Shown: positions 58,565 through 64,000 of the stretch, piece by piece | How positions within the stretch are numbered: position 1 is the first letter of the stretch | Layout of the letters: each line of letters opens with the position of its first letter | Source of the DNA: Saprospiraceae bacterium | GTDB taxonomy: Bacteria; Bacteroidota; Bacteroidia; Chitinophagales; Saprospiraceae | NCBI GenBank assembly: GCA_022448945.1 | Contig: JAKVCV010000002.1 | Location: 1-64,000 of the forward strand | Direction: 5' to 3' | Length of the DNA stretch: 64,000 nt | Notes under the pieces: model-generated | What the model saw: the letters and a program-made list of their open reading frames with translations, nothing else | The model's database searches: none | Told to the model about the DNA's origin: nothing | Made by a program: the position numbers and the translations under genes

Positions 58565-59545
58565 ATGAAGTTAAAAATGCCAATATCAGTCTTAGATATA
58601 GCAGATTTGATCGGTGCAGACATAATTGGAGATAGTAGCATTAAAGTTACTTATCTCAGAGAAATTCATAAAGTTGAGAAGGGTAGTTTAATTTTTGTTG
58701 ACAATGAAAAATATTATAGTCAAGCTATATATTCAGATGCTGCAGTCATTATTATTGATAAAGTTGTAGAATGTCCTGATGACAAAGCTTTATTGATAGT
58801 TAAGAAACCTTTTGAGGCATATAATTTGTTGGCCTTACATTATAATCCATTTGTTCCTATTAAATCCAATGTCAGTAAAACTGCTATTATTGGAGAAAAT
58901 ACCATCTTAGAACCGGGTGTAGTAGTAGGGAATCATGTTACTATAGGTGATAATTGTCTTATTCGTGCAAATACTGTATTACTTGATAATACCAAAATAG
59001 GGAACAATGTTATTATCCATGCTAATTCTTCTATAGGGAATGATGCTTTTTATATGAGTAAACAGTCAGATGGAACATACACACGTTGGCATTCAATAGG
59101 TAGGGTGATTATTGATGATAATGTTGAAATTGGTGCAAGTTGTACTATAGATAGAGGTGTGTCGGGAGACACCAAAATAGGTGAAGGAACAAAGATTGAT
59201 AATCAAGTGCATGTTGGCCATGGTGTTGTTATAGGAAAGCATTGTTTAATTGCTGCACAGGTAGGCATTGCAGGTAAAACAATTATTCAGGATTATGTTA
59301 CCATTTATGGACAAGTCGGGATATCTAAATCATTGGTTGTTGGCGAAGGAGCAACTTTACTCGCAAAGGCAGCGGTGTCTAAATCTATACCTGGTGGTGA
59401 TAAAGAGTATGTTGGTATTCCTGCATCTGAGGCAAGAGCTAAGTTTAGAGAGATGGCATCTATTCGACAATTGCCGGAGATTGTTCAAAAAGTAAATGAA
59501 ATTTATTCAGCTTTGTTTAAAAATAAAAAGAAAAACACAAAATAA
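58565..59545 (+). CDS. lpxD: UDP-3-O-acylglucosamine N-acyltransferase
   Basis: LpxD adds the second 3-hydroxyacyl chain in lipid A synthesis. The 326-residue protein has an N-terminal uridine-binding domain (about 1-100) and a left-handed beta-helix of hexapeptide repeats (VSKTAIIGENTILEPG onward), with the catalytic-His region QVHVGHGVVIG and a helical tail. The ATG at 58565 is chosen because the open frame upstream starts with TTG inside the -7 promoter element. No other lipid A genes are adjacent. Confidence 0.88.
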   Translation: MKLKMPISVLDIADLIGADIIGDSSIKVTYLREIHKVEKGSLIFVDNEKYYSQAIYSDAAVIIIDKVVECPDDKALLIVKKPFEAYNLLALHYNPFVPIKSNVSKTAIIGENTILEPGVVVGNHVTIGDNCLIRANTVLLDNTKIGNNVIIHANSSIGNDAFYMSKQSDGTYTRWHSIGRVIIDDNVEIGASCTIDRGVSGDTKIGEGTKIDNQVHVGHGVVIGKHCLIAAQVGIAGKTIIQDYVTIYGQVGISKSLVVGEGATLLAKAAVSKSIPGGDKEYVGIPASEARAKFREMASIRQLPEIVQKVNEIYSALFKNKKKNTK

Positions 59546-59660
59546 ACGAATATGTTGACTATTATTCTTTGTTTTAGTATATATCAGAAAGAATGAATTA
59601 AAGAATTTAATATCCTTTAATTTTTTAATTCAAATTATTAAATCAACAAAATCAATTAAT

Positions 59661-60158
59661 ATGAAATCTATCACAAATCTTTTCAACTTGTTGACTCTAT
59701 CTTGTTTTTTGCTAATGTTTTCAAGTACCTCAGCTCAAATTTCCATTAATGGTAAGAATTGTATAGGAGTATGGAAAACCATAGATGATGAAACGGGAAG
59801 AACTAAGTCTCATGTAGAAATTTTTAAGAAAGGAAGTAAGATACATGCTAAAGTTATAAAGCTTTTAGATCCCAAAACACTTACCGATAATAATGTAAAG
59901 CGCTTTGAAGATGTTATTTGCACTAAATGTCCTGTAGGACACGGGAAGGATGAACATCTTATAGGTTTAGAAATGATATGGGATATGTATGAATCTTCTG
60001 ATAAATGGAAAGGAGGAAGTATTTTGGACCCCAAAAATGGAAAAGTATATACATGTACTATGTGGATGGACGATAGCGATAGCAAAGGTAATACTTTAAT
60101 GGTGCGTGGTTGGGTTGCTTTTTTCTACAGAACTCAAACTTGGCATAGAATTAAATAG
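59661..60158 (+). CDS. DUF2147 secreted protein
   Basis: The 165-residue protein has a signal peptide (cleavage after STSAQ) and the DUF2147 pattern: GVWKTIDDETGRTKSHVEIF early, then GGSILDPKNGKVYTC and MVRGWVAFFYRTQTW at the end. DUF2147 proteins are small periplasmic or secreted lipocalin-like proteins of unknown ligand. It is a single gene followed by a bidirectional terminator. Confidence 0.85.
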   Translation: MKSITNLFNLLTLSCFLLMFSSTSAQISINGKNCIGVWKTIDDETGRTKSHVEIFKKGSKIHAKVIKLLDPKTLTDNNVKRFEDVICTKCPVGHGKDEHLIGLEMIWDMYESSDKWKGGSILDPKNGKVYTCTMWMDDSDSKGNTLMVRGWVAFFYRTQTWHRIK

Positions 60159-60194
60159 GTTCTTGTATTATAATGAATATGTTTTTTGAAAAAC

Positions 60195-60230
60195 AAAAAA
60201 AGGTCAATTCTAAGTAGAATTGACCTTTTT
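60195..60230. terminator. Bidirectional intrinsic terminator
   Basis: AAAAAAAGGTCAATTCT and AGAATTGACCTTTTT form a perfect long stem around a 4-nt loop with T-tracts on both strands, between convergent genes. Confidence 0.92.
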
Positions 60231-60243
60231 GTATTCAATGAGA

Positions 60244-61503
60244 TTATAAATCTAATAGCATGGAAACAGGGTCTTCCAACAAATTTTTAACTTTTACTAA
60301 AAAGGTAACGGAGGAAGAACCATCAATAATTCTGTGATCGTATGAAAGTGCTATGTACATCATAGGACGAATCTTTACCTCACCATCAATAGCCATTGGG
60401 CGTTGTTGAATAGTATGCATTCCTAAAATTGCAGATTGAGGTTCATTGATAATAGGCGTACTCATCATTGAACCAAAAACGCCTCCATTGGTAATTGTAA
60501 AGGTGCCCCCTTGCATCTCCTGAAGCGTTAGGCTGCCATCTCTTGCTTTTTTGGCAAGTTCTTTAATAGCAAGTTCTATTTCTGCATAATTCAGCGATTC
60601 CACGTTTTTAACAGGTGGTACAACTAAACCAGTTGGAGTTGAAATAGCGATTGATATATCTACATAATCATGATAAATTATACTTTTGCCATCTTCACCC
60701 ATTTGAGCATTAACTCCAGGCATTTCCATTAGGACTTTCGCACAGGCTTTAGAAAATAGTGACATGAAGCCAAGCTTGGTTCCATAGCGTTCAACAAATC
60801 TCTCCTGATAGTTTTTTCGCATTGCCATAACATTCGTCAAATCTACTTCATTAAAAGTAGTTAGCATTGCAGTTGTATTTTTTGCAGAGACCAATCGAGA
60901 TGCAATAGTACGACGCATTCGGCTCATTTTTTCTATACGTTTCTCACGACTAAAGGAACTGCTTGTTTTTGAGGATACAGTTCCTGTTTCTTTTGCGACT
61001 ACTTTTTGTTCTTTAGTGGAACCTTTTGATTTGTTAGCAATTGCTTTTTGAACATCTTTCTGTGTAATTCTACCATCTTTGCCTGTTGCGGTTATGTCTG
61101 AAGCAGTTAAACCATTTTCTTTCATTAGCTTTTGAGCAGTTGGTGATGGATGTCCACTAACATTAGATTTAGAAGGTTTTTTAACTTCTTGTTCTGTTGC
61201 AATTTCTTTTTTCGTAGATGAATCCTCAACTGTTTTGGGAGTAGTATCTACTGAAGGGGCCTCTATACTTGTATCAATCTTCGCAAATAATTGTCCAATT
61301 GAAATATCATCACCTTCCTGAGCTACCCAGATTAATTTTCCAGCTTTCTCTGCTGGTACTTCTACAGTTGCTTTGTCTGATTCAAATTCACAAATAATTT
61401 CATCTAATTCTACATAAGAACCATTTTCTTTTATCCAGGAAGATAAGGTGACCTCAGTGATAGATTCACCAATAACGGGTACTACTAATTCTATGATACT
61501 CAT
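60244..61503 (-). CDS. sucB: 2-oxoglutarate dehydrogenase E2 (dihydrolipoyl succinyltransferase)
   Basis: The 419-residue E2 subunit has a lipoyl domain (about 1-75; lipoylated Lys44 in ESDKATVEV), a Ser/Lys/Thr-rich linker, a peripheral-subunit-binding domain (about 115-155; [12 protein letters not shown], then [11 protein letters not shown]) and a catalytic domain ending with DHRIIDG (His390, Asp394). It transfers succinyl groups to CoA in the TCA cycle. The succinyl specificity is inferred from overall likeness to OdhB/SucB; the E1 gene is not in the window, so another 2-oxoacid complex is possible. Confidence 0.87.
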   Translation of the reverse strand: MSIIELVVPVIGESITEVTLSSWIKENGSYVELDEIICEFESDKATVEVPAEKAGKLIWVAQEGDDISIGQLFAKIDTSIEAPSVDTTPKTVEDSSTKKEIATEQEVKKPSKSNVSGHPSPTAQKLMKENGLTASDITATGKDGRITQKDVQKAIANKSKGSTKEQKVVAKETGTVSSKTSSSFSREKRIEKMSRMRRTIASRLVSAKNTTAMLTTFNEVDLTNVMAMRKNYQERFVERYGTKLGFMSLFSKACAKVLMEMPGVNAQMGEDGKSIIYHDYVDISIAISTPTGLVVPPVKNVESLNYAEIELAIKELAKKARDGSLTLQEMQGGTFTITNGGVFGSMMSTPIINEPQSAILGMHTIQQRPMAIDGEVKIRPMMYIALSYDHRIIDGSSSVTFLVKVKNLLEDPVSMLLDL

Positions 61504-61775
61504 TTTGCGTTATGTATGTTAGATTATCATTAAAACAGTTTGAATTTCAATATTAAATTTAATCAATAATCTAATGTGAAAATTTTTATATTTTGATTGT
61601 AACAATATTATTGTTTAGCTTAGCATAGGCTAAGTGAAATTTTTATAATTGTATACTACAAAAATTATCAAAAATTCTTAGAAAATGAAATAGTATCTCT
61701 TGTTTGTATTTATTATTTTATTTTTGACTATTGATAGGTCTGAATTTAGTAATTTATTCCCCATAAAGTTAAATC

Positions 61776-63695
61776 ATGTGTAGAATAACCGGATTTTGGG
61801 ATTTTAATTATAATAATAGCTACGCTCTTGAAGAGACCGTTGTTAAAATGCGTGATACATTGGAATATGGCGGTCCTGATAGTTTGGGGGTATATATAGA
61901 TAATAATTGCCCTTTGGCTTTGGGACATAGGAGATTGTCTATCCTAGATTTGAGTACCGCAGGACATCAACCGATGATCTGGGAGGATTGGGTAATTGTT
62001 TATAATGGTGAAGTCTTCAACTTTAAAAACGTTCGGAAAATATTAGAACAGGAGGGCCATGTTTTTCAATCTGAGACAGATACAGAGGTAATTATACATT
62101 CATTTCAGGCATGGGGGATGGATATGGTTCATCATTTCAGAGGTTTTTTTGCATTTGCAATATTTAATAAGGTTACACAAACATTAACTTTATGTCGTGA
62201 TAGGGTAGGTGTTAAACCATTGTTTTGGTATTTGAAAGATGGTTTGTTTATGTTTGCTTCAGAATTGAAGGCTTTTCATCAGCATCCTAAATTTGATAAA
62301 AGTATAGATACAAATGCTGTTTCTCTTTTCTTGCAACAGGGATATATTCATTACCCTCATTGCATATTTAAATATGCACATAAACTTGCTGCCGGTTCAT
62401 TTATGCAAATAAATAGCAATCAGAATATAAAGAATGAAAAATATTGGGATATACAAAATGTATATAAAAATAGTTCTGTAAGTAAACAAAAAGAAGAGGA
62501 ATTAGTAGAAGAGTTGGAATGTATTCTTACAGAGAGTTTTGAGCTAAGAATGATTTCAGATGTGCCTGTTGGTGCTTTTTTAAGTGGTGGGATAGATTCT
62601 TCTTTAGTTACAGCGCTTTTACAAAAGAAACAGGGGCGTCAGTTAAAAACATTTACAATAGGATTCCATGAAGAAGAGTATAATGAAGCAAAACATGCTC
62701 AAGCGGTAGCTAAACATTTAAATACAGAACATCATGAACTATATTGTTCAGAGAAGGACTTTGAAAAGGTAATTCCGTTATTACCAGAAATGTATGATGA
62801 ACCATTTGGTGATAGTTCTAGTATTCCTACTTATTTGGTTTCTAAAATGGCCCGAGAAAAAGTTACTGTAAGTCTTTCTGCAGATGGTGGAGATGAAATA
62901 TTCGGTGGTTATACCAAGTATGAGATCACACAAAATTTTTATCCAAAAGTTCAAAAAATGCCGTCCATTTTGCGCTCGATAATTGGAGGTTTTAGTTCAA
63001 AAATAAATCCCGTTTGGTTAGAGAAAAATAGTTCAAAAATACCTTTCCTAAGGAATTATAAAAATATAAGCAACAAGTTTCCTAAACTTATCAATGCTCT
63101 AGAAGCTGAAACTCAGCTTGATTTTTTCAATATTTCTTCTACATATATGTCTCAAAAGAAATTAAAGAAATTGTTTCCGTATTTTTGTGACCGGTATAAA
63201 AACAGTCATGATATACAGGCTAACCGCTTGATATCTTATTTAGGAATGGTAGACATAGACACTTATTTGGAAGGAGATATTATGACTAAGGTTGATCGTG
63301 CAACAATGTCTGTAGCTCTTGAAGGTAGAGAGCCTTTTTTAGACCACAAAATTATTGAATTTTCTATGCGTTTGGGTGATGAATTCAAAATTAAAGGAAA
63401 AGAAACAAAATATCTTCTTCGGAAAATCTTGTATAAAAGTGTTCCTAAGGAACTTATTGAACGTCCCAAACAAGGTTTTTCCATTCCTGTACAAAAGTGG
63501 TTGTTGAGTAGCCTGAAAGAGAACTTATTACATATGAAGGACGACTTTCATTTTATTCAGACATTCGAACTTGATAAAAATGAACTCAATATTATTATAG
63601 ATAATTTTATTGCTCAAAAGGGATATATAAATCCACATTTTATTTGGTTTTTATATACTCTACATCAATGGTATCTTCGTTGGATTAAAAATTAA
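61776..63695 (+). CDS. asnB: Glutamine-hydrolysing asparagine synthase
   Basis: The 639-residue protein starts with MCRITGF: Cys2 is the nucleophile of the class II glutaminase domain (about 1-210), though the usual Gly3 is Arg. GHRRLSILD and NGEVFNF follow. The synthetase domain has the ATP-binding loop SGGIDSS (270-276) and SLSADGGDEIFGGY. It amidates Asp, or another carboxylate, using glutamine. Because a sugar-nucleotide epimerase gene follows directly, it may belong to a surface-polysaccharide cluster in which AsnB-like enzymes amidate sugars. Confidence 0.87.
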   Translation: MCRITGFWDFNYNNSYALEETVVKMRDTLEYGGPDSLGVYIDNNCPLALGHRRLSILDLSTAGHQPMIWEDWVIVYNGEVFNFKNVRKILEQEGHVFQSETDTEVIIHSFQAWGMDMVHHFRGFFAFAIFNKVTQTLTLCRDRVGVKPLFWYLKDGLFMFASELKAFHQHPKFDKSIDTNAVSLFLQQGYIHYPHCIFKYAHKLAAGSFMQINSNQNIKNEKYWDIQNVYKNSSVSKQKEEELVEELECILTESFELRMISDVPVGAFLSGGIDSSLVTALLQKKQGRQLKTFTIGFHEEEYNEAKHAQAVAKHLNTEHHELYCSEKDFEKVIPLLPEMYDEPFGDSSSIPTYLVSKMAREKVTVSLSADGGDEIFGGYTKYEITQNFYPKVQKMPSILRSIIGGFSSKINPVWLEKNSSKIPFLRNYKNISNKFPKLINALEAETQLDFFNISSTYMSQKKLKKLFPYFCDRYKNSHDIQANRLISYLGMVDIDTYLEGDIMTKVDRATMSVALEGREPFLDHKIIEFSMRLGDEFKIKGKETKYLLRKILYKSVPKELIERPKQGFSIPVQKWLLSSLKENLLHMKDDFHFIQTFELDKNELNIIIDNFIAQKGYINPHFIWFLYTLHQWYLRWIKN

Positions 63696-63720
63696 ACTGA
63701 AGGGTTTTAAATAACATTAA

Positions 63721-63736
63721 TAACTTTGTACATTTG
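63721..63736 (+). promoter_or_regulatory. Overlapping -7 elements before the epimerase gene
   Basis: Two adjacent TAnnTTTG matches, TAACTTTG (63721-63728) and TACATTTG (63729-63736), lie 24-39 bp upstream of the epimerase ATG. The -33 region is only TTTT. Confidence 0.5.
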
Positions 63737-63759
63737 TAGTGGTCTTAAACCAATAACCT

Positions 63760-64000
63760 ATGTATGATATAGCTTACCATAGTGATTCGCTTGAAGATAA
63801 AACAATATTGATAACAGGTGCTGCCGGGTTTATTGGGTCTAATATTGTAGAATATTTGTTAAGGCATAGGGTAGGTAAAGTTATTGTTTTGGATAATTTA
63901 CTCACTGGTTTTAAAAGTAATGTTGATGTTTTTGCAGATTTCCCGAATTACCAATTCATTGAAGGCGACATTAGGAATTTAGAAACCTGTAAAAAGGCAT
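63760..64000 (+). CDS. NAD-dependent epimerase/dehydratase (N-terminal fragment)
   Basis: The gene runs off the right edge; the first 80 codons are visible. They contain the Rossmann motif ITGAAGFIGSNIVEYLL, an acidic end to the second strand (VIVLDNLLTGFKSNV) and FIEGDIRNLETC, typical of extended short-chain dehydrogenases acting on nucleotide sugars (WbpP/GalE type). The exact substrate cannot be told from this fragment. With asnB just upstream, it suggests the start of a polysaccharide gene cluster. Confidence 0.87.
   Translation, partial: MYDIAYHSDSLEDKTILITGAAGFIGSNIVEYLLRHRVGKVIVLDNLLTGFKSNVDVFADFPNYQFIEGDIRNLETCKKA

Overview
This is an AT-rich stretch of a Bacteroidota chromosome. The evidence is a type IX secretion/gliding core (PorP/SprF, GldK, GldL, GldM and two GldN copies), a secreted protease with a type IX C-terminal sorting domain, Bacteroidota-only families (DUF6089, DUF4271, putative porin), promoters of the TTTG / TAnnTTTG type and no visible Shine-Dalgarno sequences. 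The species cannot be named from the sequence. I see no rRNA, tRNA, CRISPR array, insertion sequence or prophage.

Region 1 (1-8.5 kb) is a purine biosynthesis operon on the + strand: the end of purQ, then purH, a purC-purE fusion, purB, purD, purN and purF. Region 2 (8.5-21 kb) lies mostly on the minus strand. It holds a lipoprotein, rsmE, a divergent membrane-anchored glucosaminidase-like protein, a subtilisin-like protease, an M20-peptidase-like protein without its metal ligands, two DUF6089 paralogues, NAD kinase and a one-POTRA BamA-like protein. Region 3 (21-34.4 kb) holds atpD-atpC, a degenerate arginase-like protein, an amino-acid dehydrogenase, an OmpA-family protein, a Nif3-like/zinc-ribbon pair, a hemD/DUF4271 pair and a TPR protein.

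Region 4 (34.5-39.8 kb) is a compact five-gene envelope operon: a LolA-like periplasmic protein, two FtsX-type ABC permeases, a LolD-like ATPase and an outer-membrane beta-barrel. It looks like one trans-envelope lipid or lipoprotein pathway. Region 5 (40-53 kb) holds cspA, outer-membrane proteins, an acidic protein of unknown function, a tail-anchored pseudokinase, PorP/SprF and gldK-gldL-gldM-gldN-gldN2. Strong hairpin terminators follow gldM and the first gldN. Region 6 (53-64 kb) carries an AddB-like nuclease, a DUF2306 protein, a low-molecular-weight phosphatase, fabG, lpxD, a DUF2147 protein, a 2-oxoacid dehydrogenase E2 subunit and, at the right edge, asnB plus a truncated epimerase that may begin a surface-polysaccharide cluster.

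The most unusual content is a set of proteins that keep an enzyme fold but appear to have lost catalytic residues: the pseudokinase next to the secretion genes, and the M20-like, glucosaminidase-like and arginase-like proteins. Next come the purC-purE fusion, the LolA/ABC/barrel operon and the apparent splitting of gldKLMN into separate transcription units.
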